The notes under the pieces are model-generated. The model was given only the letters and a program-made list of their open reading frames with translations, searched no databases and was not told where the DNA came from. Positions 56,708-64,000 of a DNA stretch of 64,000 nt are shown one piece after another. Both the position numbers and the translations under genes were made by a program. This DNA is from Prodigiosinella confusarubida (GTDB lineage: Bacteria; Pseudomonadota; Gammaproteobacteria; Enterobacterales; Enterobacteriaceae), in the NCBI RefSeq assembly GCF_002847015.1, contig NZ_CP025085.1, positions 3,534,001 to 3,598,000 on the forward strand, written 5' to 3'. Numbering within the stretch: position 1 is the stretch's first letter; the number at the start of each line of letters is the position of its first letter.

Positions 56708-57196
56708 ATGTCTGGACTATTTAACACGCTCGATTCATCCAATATGTTCATTCATCTTCAGAAAAAATGGGAATCGTTTTACCACCACCCTTCCGAAGAA
56801 AGGCTGATTGATACGCTGCTCCCGCTGTACCATCTCAGGGAATGGATATGCCCAGGTGGCTCAGCAAGCTACAAAAACAAATACGAGTTATCAGCCGAAG
56901 AAAAATTACACAGTTTTCTGTATACCTATCCACCCTATGAGGTAGTCAGAGAACTTTGCAATCGAACGAAGCACTTCAAGAAAAAAAATGGTGATATAAA
57001 TCTCAACATCCTTGAAGGAGCCAGAGCAGGACTGGCAAAAGCGGGGGACTCATTAGGGACAACATATTTTACCGTTGATGGAGTTGATATCCGGGATACC
57101 TTTATGGCTGTTTACAGGATCTATTACCAATATTTTGAGGCAGTGAAACAGGGGAAGTATCCTTCATTTGCCCCGTCCGACAGTGAAGATTGTTAG
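56708..57196 (+). CDS. Unknown protein of the tRNA-Pro island
   Basis: The 162-residue protein is soluble, without signal peptide or membrane segment. A conserved-looking motif is VRELCNRTKHFKKKNG near residue 82-97. I do not recognise a family. A ribosome site (AAGGATTAACC) precedes the ATG. It stands alone at the right end of the decayed element. Confidence 0.6.
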   Translation: MSGLFNTLDSSNMFIHLQKKWESFYHHPSEERLIDTLLPLYHLREWICPGGSASYKNKYELSAEEKLHSFLYTYPPYEVVRELCNRTKHFKKKNGDINLNILEGARAGLAKAGDSLGTTYFTVDGVDIRDTFMAVYRIYYQYFEAVKQGKYPSFAPSDSEDC

Positions 57197-57256
57197 TCGA
57201 ACGCTGAAAAGGTATACATGTTTTTATGGTGCCCTTTTCAACGTGATTTTTCTCTA

Positions 57257-57277
57257 TGGGACTACGATTGGGACTAC
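57257..57277 (+). repeat. Direct repeat TGGGACTAC x2
   Basis: TGGGACTAC occurs at 57257-57265 and 57269-57277, with starts 12 bp apart. Short direct repeats of this kind near element ends are often integrase arm-binding sites. It lies near the likely right end of the tRNA-Pro island. Confidence 0.35.
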
Positions 57278-57428
57278 AATGTTAAATTATTAAAAATAAA
57301 ACAAATTAAAACCAATAAAATGAACCATTAATTCAATTTCTCTCGTGCGAAACGCGCCAGCTATTGGCAAACGGTATAGATCCTCTCGACAACCGTGGAT
57401 TTGAATCTCTGTTGTTACCTGAAATGAA

Positions 57429-58447
57429 TTACTCTTGCATCTTGACGACCACTTTTCCCTTCACATGCCCTTGGGCAAGGTAGGCAAGAGCACCCTTTGC
57501 TTCGGAAAAGGGGAACACTTTGTCGATCACCGGACTGATTTGTTTCGCTTCTATAATTTTGGCGATTTGGGTAAGTTGGTCGCCATCAGGTCGAACGAAG
57601 AGAAATGAGTAGGTCAGTCCGCGCTTTTTTGAAAGGCGCATGATTTTATGGCTCATCAAGGCAAACACAAAGCGCAGGAAGATGTTTAAATTTCTATCAC
57701 GTGCGAAAGCAGCATCTAACGGCCCGATGAGGGAAACAATTTTCCACCAGGCTTAAGAATGTGAGTGGATTTTTCAATCGCATCACCTCTGAGGGTACCC
57801 AATACAATATCGTAGCCACTAAGTTCGTTTTCGAATTCCTGTTTTTTATAATCAATCACCTCGTCTGCGCCAAGACGGCTTACCCAGTCGACATTATCTG
57901 TACTCGTTGTCGTTCCCACCTTTGCGCCAAGGTGCTTCGCCAGCTGGATGGCAAAACTGCCAATACCCCCGGAACCTGCCGGGATGAAAACCTTCTGACC
58001 CGTCTGCAAGCCGGCTCGCTCTGTCAGCGCTTGCCAGGACGTGAGGCTCACCATCGGGAGCGAAGCCGCTTGCACAAAATCCAGGTTTGCGGGTTTCATG
58101 GCCGCAGCGTTCTCTGGCACCACGGCAAATTCGGCAAGAGAACCCGTTCCCCTGTCGAAAATGCTGGCGAAAATTTCGTCACCTGGTTTGAAACGTGTCA
58201 CGCGACTCCCCACTGCGATGACAACCCCGGACAAGTCGCTGCCCAATGTGGCGGGGAGCTTAAAATGCAAAACCGGCTTGAATATTCCGGTTGGGATCAT
58301 GTTATCAATCGGGTTCAGACCCACAGCGTAAACTTTAACCAGGATTTCATCAGCATCGGGGGCAGGATAATCGATGTTATCGAATCCCAGCGCAGGGGAT
58401 TTACCATAGCGTTTAAACGTAAATGCTTTCATCGTGTTATTCTTCAT
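57429..58447 (-). pseudogene. NADPH:quinone oxidoreductase (zinc-free MDR family), frameshifted
   Basis: The first 243 residues (58447-57716) match medium-chain quinone oxidoreductases, with SGGIGSFAIQLAKHLGAKVG as the NADPH site. At about 57745 the frame reads LKPGGKLFPSSGR and stops, where relatives have KLVSLIGPLDAAF. One missing G would restore this, and the other frame continues to 57429 through SFLFVRPDGDQLTQIAKIIE and ends VKGKVVVKMQE. It is either a recent pseudogene or a sequencing error. It begins directly after the stop of the short-chain dehydrogenase and ends the redox operon. Confidence 0.85.
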
Positions 58448-59266
58448 TTATTCTTTCGCATCAAGCTGAAGACTTTTGCGCACCACCTTATCCAGGAATG
58501 ATGCAGGGGCGAATCTGAGAATAAAATTCAATTGACCTGCCAGCCTTCCCGCTGTGTAGCGTACCTTCGGATGTAAAGTCTGAACCGCTTTAACCACCAC
58601 GTCAGCCACCACCTCCGGACTTTCCGCTTCGGCCATTGCCTTGCTAACCACTTTCGCCAGCTTAGCCCGGATCAGGTCATACTCTTCGAGCCTGGCATCC
58701 GGCTCAATATTATTGGCTTCAAACTGTGTTTTTATGTAAGCAGGTTCAATGACCGAAACTCTGATGCCCTGCGTGCGCAGTTCATGATCCAGTGCTCCCG
58801 AATACCCTTCCACCGCATGCTTACTGGCCGCATAAAGTGCCACATACGGTAACGGAACGATCCCAAGTATCGAACCGATGTTAATGATGCGCCCACTGCC
58901 CTGACGGCGCATGTGAGGGATCACTGCCCGGGTCAACCTGACGATGCCCAAAAAGTTCGTATCGAAAATGCTCATGGCCTGTTCGATAGAGCTTTCTTCC
59001 GCCGCCGCCGGAGCGACCCCGAAACCCGCATTATTCACCAAAATATCGATCCGCCCCTCCAGGCGCAGCAGCTCCTCAATGGCAGCCCCGACAGAAGCGT
59101 CGTCCGTCACATCCAGTGTCAGTAACGGAAACGGAGGTTTTCCCGCCTGGAAGCCACGCCGGCTCGTGCCATATACCCTATACCCCGCCGCTAAAAGTTT
59201 ACTAGCAGAGGCTTCGCCGATACCTGAAGAAGCGCCGGTAACCAGTACTACACGTTTTTTTGTCAT
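58448..59266 (-). CDS. Short-chain dehydrogenase/reductase 1
   Basis: The ATG at 59266 (MTKKRVVLVTG) gives 272 residues of a classical SDR. The cofactor motif is TGASSGIGEA, NNAG follows, and the catalytic set is Ser plus YAASK. It should reduce or oxidise a small carbonyl or alcohol with NAD(P)H. It is the third gene of the redox operon and directly abuts the quinone oxidoreductase start. The frame extends upstream without homology. Confidence 0.88.
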   Translation of the reverse strand: MTKKRVVLVTGASSGIGEASASKLLAAGYRVYGTSRRGFQAGKPPFPLLTLDVTDDASVGAAIEELLRLEGRIDILVNNAGFGVAPAAAEESSIEQAMSIFDTNFLGIVRLTRAVIPHMRRQGSGRIINIGSILGIVPLPYVALYAASKHAVEGYSGALDHELRTQGIRVSVIEPAYIKTQFEANNIEPDARLEEYDLIRAKLAKVVSKAMAEAESPEVVADVVVKAVQTLHPKVRYTAGRLAGQLNFILRFAPASFLDKVVRKSLQLDAKE

Positions 59267-59398
59267 GCTGAATAAGGCCTTCATGATGTGTTTGAGGTTT
59301 CTCATCGCTGATGAGACGACAGGCTGTAAGGAATTTATGTCGGATTTACCGCTGTACAGAACAGCCGGAAGACCGTTATGCACAGTGCACCTCATTGA

Positions 59399-60181
59399 TT
59401 ACAGTGCTTTATATCGTTCGGCAGCTTCATCTTGTTTGATGTCTGAAAGCAAAGCCTGACGTGAAGCATCGAGGGTGTCCCAGCGTGCAGCATTATGTAA
59501 CGGCGGGATGGTGACCAGTTCACGGCGATCAAAGCCAATCAGTGCGGCATCCACTAACTCGCCCACTTCCATAAATTTTGCCGAGTTACTGATGTCGATA
59601 CCCGCACGGTCCCAAATTTCCGTGTAAGTGCCGGCAGGGAGCACCGCCTGGATATAAATGCCCTTAGATGACAGCTCTACATTCATTCCCTGAGACAGGA
59701 AAAGAACAAAGGCTTTGGTTGCGCCGTAAACCGTCATGGCAAATTCCGGGGCGAGGCCTACGACGGAACTGATATTGACGATCGAGCCTTCTCCGGCTTT
59801 TACCAGTCGTGGTGCCACGGCACTGGCAAGTCTCGTCAGGGCGGTGACGTTGAGTGCGATGAGGCTTTCTATCGAATCAGGCGTTTGCTCTGTAAAACTG
59901 CCGGACTGTGCGATACCCGCGTTATTGATAAGGATACCAATCCGTGTGTCTTCACGCAGACGGGCTTCGACCGCGGCTAAATCACTCGTTTGCGTGAGGT
60001 CGGCAGGCAGAACGTCGACAGAAATAGCATTTTCTTGTCGCAGACGCCCGGCCAGTATCTCTAACTTCGCTTTGTCGCGCGCGACCAGAACAAGGTCGTG
60101 GCCCCGGCGGGCAAACCGTTCAGCGTAAACAGCACCAATACCCGTGGATGCGCCTGTAATGAGAACTGAAGCTTTAGTCAT
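59399..60181 (-). CDS. Short-chain dehydrogenase/reductase 2
   Basis: The 260-residue SDR has TGASTGIGAVYAERFARRGHDLVLVARD at the cofactor site, NNAG and YGATK as catalytic Tyr-Lys. It belongs to the YqjQ/DltE-like group of SDRs with unknown substrates. It follows the old yellow enzyme gene by 74 bp on the same strand and is likely co-transcribed. Confidence 0.88.
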   Translation of the reverse strand: MTKASVLITGASTGIGAVYAERFARRGHDLVLVARDKAKLEILAGRLRQENAISVDVLPADLTQTSDLAAVEARLREDTRIGILINNAGIAQSGSFTEQTPDSIESLIALNVTALTRLASAVAPRLVKAGEGSIVNISSVVGLAPEFAMTVYGATKAFVLFLSQGMNVELSSKGIYIQAVLPAGTYTEIWDRAGIDISNSAKFMEVGELVDAALIGFDRRELVTIPPLHNAARWDTLDASRQALLSDIKQDEAAERYKAL

Positions 60182-60255
60182 AAGTTGATCTTCTTTATTA
60201 ATGTGTAAACAGAATCCGCAATGTGCGATGTATGTAGAAGCGTGACACCGATGCT

Positions 60256-61347
60256 TTACTTGCTGGTCTCAGTAAGCGACGGGTAATCGGTATATCCCGC
60301 TGCGCCACCGCCATAAAGTGTTTCAGGATTGAGTGAGGCCAGAGGCGCGCCCGTCTTCAGCCTTTCGACCAGATCCGGGTTGGAGATGAACGGACGACCG
60401 AACGCGAACAGATCGGCTTTGCCTTGCGCAAGCTGAGCGGACGCCAGTTCCAGGTCATAGCCATTGTTGCCGATGTAGGTGTTTTTAAAACGCCGGCGCA
60501 GGGAGTCGTAATCGAACGGTGAGACATCACGCGGGCCACCCGTAGCGCCTTCGACCACATGGAGGTACACGATGCCTAATGCATCGAGTTGTTCAACGAG
60601 GTAGTCATATTGTGGCTGCGGATCACTGCATGAAATCGCATTAGCAGGTGACACCGGTGAAATACGTACGCCAGTGCGTTCTGCGCCGATCTCATCTTTT
60701 ACAGCTGCCGTGACTTCCAGCAGCAGGCGCGCACGATTCTCGACAGAGCCGCCATATTCATCAGCACGCTGATTTGCACCATCTTTAAGGAACTGTTCCA
60801 GCAGATAACCATTCGCACCGTGGATCTCTACACCGTCAAATCCGGCGGCAATGGCATTGGCCGATGCCTTTCTGAAATCGTCGATAATCCCCGGTATTTC
60901 ATGCAACTCCAGCGCACGAGGTTCGGAGACATCAGAGAAACCGTTATTCACAAAGGTTTTCGTCTCAGCACGGATGGCCGAGGGGGCAACAGGTGCAGCG
61001 CCATTAGGTTGCAAGTCAACATGAGAAATTCGCCCTACGTGCCACAGCTGTACAAATATCCGCCCGCCTTTGGCATGCACCGCGTCAGTCACTTTGCGCC
61101 AGCCATCGATTTGAGCTTGCGTGTAGATCCCCGGCGTATCCTGATAACCCTGCGCCTGTGCGGAGATCTGCGTGGCTTCGGTAATCAGCAATCCTGTTGT
61201 GGCACGCTGCGAGTAATACGTCGCCGCCAGTTCGCTGGGAACCAGACCCGCTCCAGCACGGTTACGAGTTAACGGTGCCATCACAATATGATTAGAGAGC
61301 GTTACTGGCCCCAGACTATAGGGTTGAAATAATTGTTGCTTCGTCAT
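60256..61347 (-). CDS. Old yellow enzyme family alkene reductase (NemA-like)
   Basis: This FMN-dependent ene-reductase of 363 residues reduces activated double bonds, such as those in enones, maleimides or nitro compounds, with NADPH. The active-site pair is in VEIHGANGYLLEQFL, followed by the typical NQRADEYGGSVENRARLLLEV. MAPLTRNRA at the N terminus is also standard. It is divergent from a TetR regulator, an arrangement like nemR-nemA. It leads an operon with two SDRs and a quinone oxidoreductase, which suggests detoxification of reactive carbonyls or quinones. Confidence 0.92.
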   Translation of the reverse strand: MTKQQLFQPYSLGPVTLSNHIVMAPLTRNRAGAGLVPSELAATYYSQRATTGLLITEATQISAQAQGYQDTPGIYTQAQIDGWRKVTDAVHAKGGRIFVQLWHVGRISHVDLQPNGAAPVAPSAIRAETKTFVNNGFSDVSEPRALELHEIPGIIDDFRKASANAIAAGFDGVEIHGANGYLLEQFLKDGANQRADEYGGSVENRARLLLEVTAAVKDEIGAERTGVRISPVSPANAISCSDPQPQYDYLVEQLDALGIVYLHVVEGATGGPRDVSPFDYDSLRRRFKNTYIGNNGYDLELASAQLAQGKADLFAFGRPFISNPDLVERLKTGAPLASLNPETLYGGGAAGYTDYPSLTETSK

Positions 61348-61390
61348 GTTTGTTCCCTTGCAAAGTGATTGGTAAAAGCATGGCCTTAAT

Positions 61391-61440
61391 GATGGTGATC
61401 ATAATCTAAAAAGTCAACCAGTTTGATTATGGTCATCATC
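61391..61440. promoter_or_regulatory. Inverted-repeat operator between the redox operon and tetR-type gene
   Basis: GATGGTGATCATAATC (61391-61406) and GATTATGGTCATCATC (61425-61440) are inverted copies with 14 of 16 positions matching. It lies between the divergent old yellow enzyme and TetR genes, so it is likely the TetR-type regulator's site, controlling both. Confidence 0.7.
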
Positions 61441-61485
61441 AATGTATACTTATGACATGAATGTTTAGGAGAGGATCCAAAAACC

Positions 61486-62040
61486 ATGAAAGTGTCGAAA
61501 GAGCAGGTTCGTGAAAACCGAAAGCGTATTATTGAAACTGCCTCAGTGTTGTTTCGTGAACGGGGCTATGACGGCGTGGGTGTAGTGGAACTGATGTCAG
61601 CAGCAGGATTAACTCACGGCGGCTTCTATAAGCACTTTGCTTCCAAAGCTGATTTGATGTCGGAGGCGATGAGCTGCGGTTTCTCACGATCTGCAGAAAA
61701 TAGTTCTGGTGTGAGCCGGGAAAAATTTGTCGAATATTACCTCTCCCGGCAGCATCGCGCTTCTATGGGAAGCGGTTGTGTGATGTCGGCACTGGGCGCC
61801 GATACTGCACGTCAGTCTGAATCAATTAAGGCAACATTTGCCGCGGGTATTGAGAATCAGCTGGCCGTTTTAGCAAATGGAGATAGAGGTGAAACCCGTG
61901 CTGACCTGATCGACACTATTGCACATCTGGTCGGTGCCCTGGTGCTGTCCCGTGCCTGCCCTGATGATTCCGCTCTGGCAAATGAGATTCTCGAGGTCTG
62001 CCGCTCTCGTATTCTCAGTCAGGAAGTCCATGAGAATTGA
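61486..62040 (+). CDS. TetR-family transcriptional regulator
   Basis: The 184-residue protein has an N-terminal TetR helix-turn-helix (IIETASVLFRERGYDGVGVVELMSAAGLTHGGFYKHFASKADL) and a helical ligand domain with several cysteines (SCGF, GSGCVM, RACPDD). It probably represses the divergent redox operon and itself until an electrophile or quinone binds. AGGAGAGG precedes the ATG. Confidence 0.9.
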   Translation: MKVSKEQVRENRKRIIETASVLFRERGYDGVGVVELMSAAGLTHGGFYKHFASKADLMSEAMSCGFSRSAENSSGVSREKFVEYYLSRQHRASMGSGCVMSALGADTARQSESIKATFAAGIENQLAVLANGDRGETRADLIDTIAHLVGALVLSRACPDDSALANEILEVCRSRILSQEVHEN

Positions 62041-62447
62041 ATTTTGGGTAATTCAGCGATTCAATAAAATGTCTCACCTATTTCTTGGTGGCATCTTAAT
62101 AACGTGATGCCAGTTCCCGACACCCAAAAATTTCGATTCAATCGCAATATCACACAGATTGTAATCCGCGTGTCACCGGGCAGCTTTGCTACCTACATAT
62201 GGTTGCCAAAGAAAAGTATCAAACCTAACGAATTTGCCAATAAATTTGCCGGTCGCCAGAATATGCAACCAACATGAAGCTGTTTTCCCCTGATTATGAC
62301 TAGATCATATCCGGGATCAGGTCAGCTGCCCTTTGCATACCAGAAATTTATCATCAAGACTTAAACCAAAGACGTAGTCTGCGCAGGCATTGTGCTTTAC
62401 ACTGCGCGCTGCAAAAACTGAGTAGATAAACAATTAAGTAGGCGGTA
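62041..62447. other. Gap between tetR-type gene and cold-shock gene
   Basis: This gap of 407 bp shows no credible open frame. The final part must hold the promoter of the cold-shock-domain gene. I see no repeat or RNA gene. Confidence 0.4.
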
Positions 62448-62930
62448 ATGGCGATGAATGGAACGATCACAACCTGGTTTAAAGATAAAGGTTTTGGATT
62501 TATCAAAGATGAAAATGGTGATAACCGTTATTTTCATGTGATTAAGGTCGCCAATCCTGAGCTGATTAAGAAAGATGCGGCGGTCACTTTCGAACCCACC
62601 ACTAATAACAAGGGGTTGTCAGCTTATGCTGTGAAAGTCGTACCGGAAAGCAAATACATCTATATTGCGGGCGAGCGCCTTAAGCTCACGTCGATCAAGT
62701 CTTACCTGGTTTACCGCGAAGAAGTGTCTGCCGATACCCGCATTGATAAAGAAAATGCGGTGCTGTCTGTCGGGGTCCTGATGGGTAATATCAGGCCGAA
62801 ATCAGCCGCTAAGCCTGGTGAAATGCGCTCGCTGAAAAAACTGGCGATCACCACCTTCCAGGGAACGACGTTAATCTTCTCGGAAGATGAGATAGACGTG
62901 GATGCCACGGTAAAACTGCTCAAGGTCTGA
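62448..62930 (+). CDS. Cold-shock-domain protein with extra C-terminal domain
   Basis: The 160-residue protein starts with a cold-shock domain (1-65). NGTITTWFKDKGFGFIKDEN has the RNP1 motif KGFGFI, and RYFHV stands for RNP2 (VFVH). About 95 further residues form a domain I do not recognise (YIYIAGERLKLTSIKSYLVY). It probably binds single-stranded nucleic acid. ATG 62448 and ATG 62454 are both possible. Confidence 0.78.
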   Translation: MAMNGTITTWFKDKGFGFIKDENGDNRYFHVIKVANPELIKKDAAVTFEPTTNNKGLSAYAVKVVPESKYIYIAGERLKLTSIKSYLVYREEVSADTRIDKENAVLSVGVLMGNIRPKSAAKPGEMRSLKKLAITTFQGTTLIFSEDEIDVDATVKLLKV

Positions 62931-63274
62931 AATAATTCGCACGGGCCCTGTGCCGAAATCCTGCGCCATTCATAATCAGAATGTCGGCATCGCTTACTAG
63001 CCTCAGTACGCCGTGATATATGGCGCGGTTACAAACGCTTCCAGCAACCAGACCATATCATGTAGCAGCCCGGTTAATGCTTTCGCCATGTTGGGCGGCA
63101 GTGTTCCCCCAGATGGCTGCGTTAATGCCGGCGCATCGTCCACTTGTAATGCGGTTTCCTGCCAGCAATTCGGTATCAACTCAAGCCACATAGTGATCAG
63201 GTACTGCGACCTGGTACAGTCTCAAAAATTACAGGTATAATCCCACACATTATTCAACTGGTTTAGAAACGAAG
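62931..63274. other. Gap between cold-shock gene and DUF2058 gene
   Basis: This gap of 344 bp holds overlapping short frames on both strands (63003-63191 minus, 63013-63240 plus), neither with a convincing family match. It may contain a gene remnant. I cannot assign it. Confidence 0.3.
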
Positions 63275-63814
63275 ATGACAAAACTCACCTTACAAGAGCA
63301 GATGCTAAAAGCTGGGTTAGTGACCAGCAAAAAAATGGCCAAAGTCCAAAGAACGGCTAAAAAATCACGAGTTCAGGCGCGTGAGGCAAGAGAGGCTGTG
63401 GAAGAAAATAAAAAATCACAACTTGAGCGTGATAAACAGCTAAGCGAACAACAAAAACAAGCTGCTTTAGCTAAAGAATATAAAGCTCAGGTGAAGCAGC
63501 TCATTGAAATGAACAGAATCGACATTTCAAAAGGCGATATTGGTTTTAACTTCACAGATAATAATTTAATTAAAAAAATAGTTGTGGATAAGCTTACTCA
63601 GGCTCAGCTGATTAGTGGTCGTCTCGCCATTGCTCGTTTGGTTGTTGATAACAGTGGCGAGAGTGAATACGCTATTATCCCCGCGAGCGTAGCCGATAAA
63701 ATTGCGCAGCGAGATGCGAACAGCATTGTATTAAATAGTGCGCTTAGTCAGGAAGAGCAGGATGAAGAAGATCCGTATGCCGATTTTAAAGTGCCTGATG
63801 ATTTGATGTGGTAA
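63275..63814 (+). CDS. DUF2058 family nucleoprotein (YaiL-like)
   Basis: The 179-residue protein is of the YaiL/DUF2058 family, described as nucleoprotein or polynucleotide-associated. The first 75 residues are a long charged helix (KKMAKVQRTAKKSRVQAREA, likely coiled coil). The conserved C-terminal domain has FNFTDNNLIKKIVVDKLTQAQLISGRLAIARL. Function is unknown. In E. coli yaiL lies far from this locus, so this is either a rearrangement point or a lineage-specific place. Confidence 0.88.
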   Translation: MTKLTLQEQMLKAGLVTSKKMAKVQRTAKKSRVQAREAREAVEENKKSQLERDKQLSEQQKQAALAKEYKAQVKQLIEMNRIDISKGDIGFNFTDNNLIKKIVVDKLTQAQLISGRLAIARLVVDNSGESEYAIIPASVADKIAQRDANSIVLNSALSQEEQDEEDPYADFKVPDDLMW

Positions 63815-63838
63815 TTAACGTTTTGCAGATGCTTATGT

Positions 63839-63864
63839 ATGAAAAGTCCCTAAGGGCTTTTCAT
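63839..63864. terminator. Terminator after the DUF2058 gene
   Basis: ATGAAAAG-T-CCC and GGG-CTTTTCAT pair with one bulged base and a short loop. It lies about 25 bases after the stop codon. Confidence 0.55.
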
Positions 63865-64000
63865 TAAGATTCTATGTTCAGCAAGTTCATGGAAAAACGT
63901 AAGGTTATTCTGGATAGTTAGCAATACCTTTACGGCCAGCCCGACTGGATTACATCTTTCGACTTCCCTGCTTTCTATCTATCTGTGCCTTTATCAGCCA

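Noticed and set aside
57340..57400. Possible attR copy of the tRNA 3' end (CTCTCGTGC near 57343, ATCCTCTCG near 57380)
   Set aside because: Only about nine bases match in each case, too short to call an attachment site.
63003..63240. Overlapping short frames on both strands
   Set aside because: Neither has a recognisable family, and coding strand cannot be decided.
1..64000. CRISPR arrays
   Set aside because: No series of regularly spaced repeats was seen anywhere in the window.

Overview
The window looks like the chromosome of a soft-rot or plant-associated enterobacterium in the Pectobacteriaceae (Dickeya, Pectobacterium, Brenneria or a close relative). The backbone order matches the E. 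coli stretch around 48-49 min: fruA-fruK-fruB, setB, yeiW, efpL (yeiP), yeiR, lpxT, mepS, yejA-B-E-F, yejG, bcr, rsuA, radD (yejH), rplY, yejK, yejL, yejM and tRNA-Pro(GGG). The genus is an inference from content, not from a marker gene.

The outstanding feature is an insertion of about 28 kb (7726-35890) between yeiR and lpxT, which are neighbours in E. coli. It carries about 26 genes of what looks like one specialised-metabolite or signal system. A long, tightly overlapping minus-strand series (24128 down to 7726) encodes two small carrier proteins, a PLP-dependent decarboxylase, three stand-alone adenylating enzymes, two acyl-CoA-dehydrogenase-type flavoproteins, four full-length or partial ketosynthase-III-type enzymes on this strand plus three very divergent thiolase-fold relatives counted partly among them, a cytochrome P450 and a secreted GIN-domain protein. 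A divergent plus-strand series (24438-28649) adds another ketosynthase III, a third carrier protein, a lone acyl-CoA-dehydrogenase C-terminal domain, a MATE exporter and an alpha/beta hydrolase. The last block (35890-28666, minus) is one operon of a periplasmic adaptor, an ABC ATPase, a MacB/FtsX-type permease, an NtrC-type response regulator and its histidine kinase. A near-consensus sigma-54 promoter lies in front of that operon, together with repeated TGGGAC half-sites that could be the regulator's binding sites. I infer that amino acids are activated, loaded on free carrier proteins, oxidised and decarboxylated there, condensed by unusual ketosynthases and exported, and that the product or its export is sensed by the kinase. 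Gene content and count recall the Vfm quorum-sensing locus of Dickeya, but no AraC-type regulator like VfmE is present in the window.

On the right, 53444-57300 is a decayed integrative element at the tRNA-Pro gene. It holds a frameshifted P4-type integrase fragment fused to a DUF927 protein fragment, an IS110-type transposase remnant, two AT-rich lipoprotein genes, a zinc-ribbon protein and an unknown protein. Beyond it (57429-62040) is a block of small-molecule redox genes: an old yellow enzyme, two short-chain dehydrogenases and a frameshifted quinone oxidoreductase, divergent from a TetR regulator with a clear inverted repeat between them. A cold-shock-domain protein and a DUF2058 (YaiL-like) protein close the window.

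No CRISPR array, rRNA gene, intact transposase or prophage structural gene was seen.
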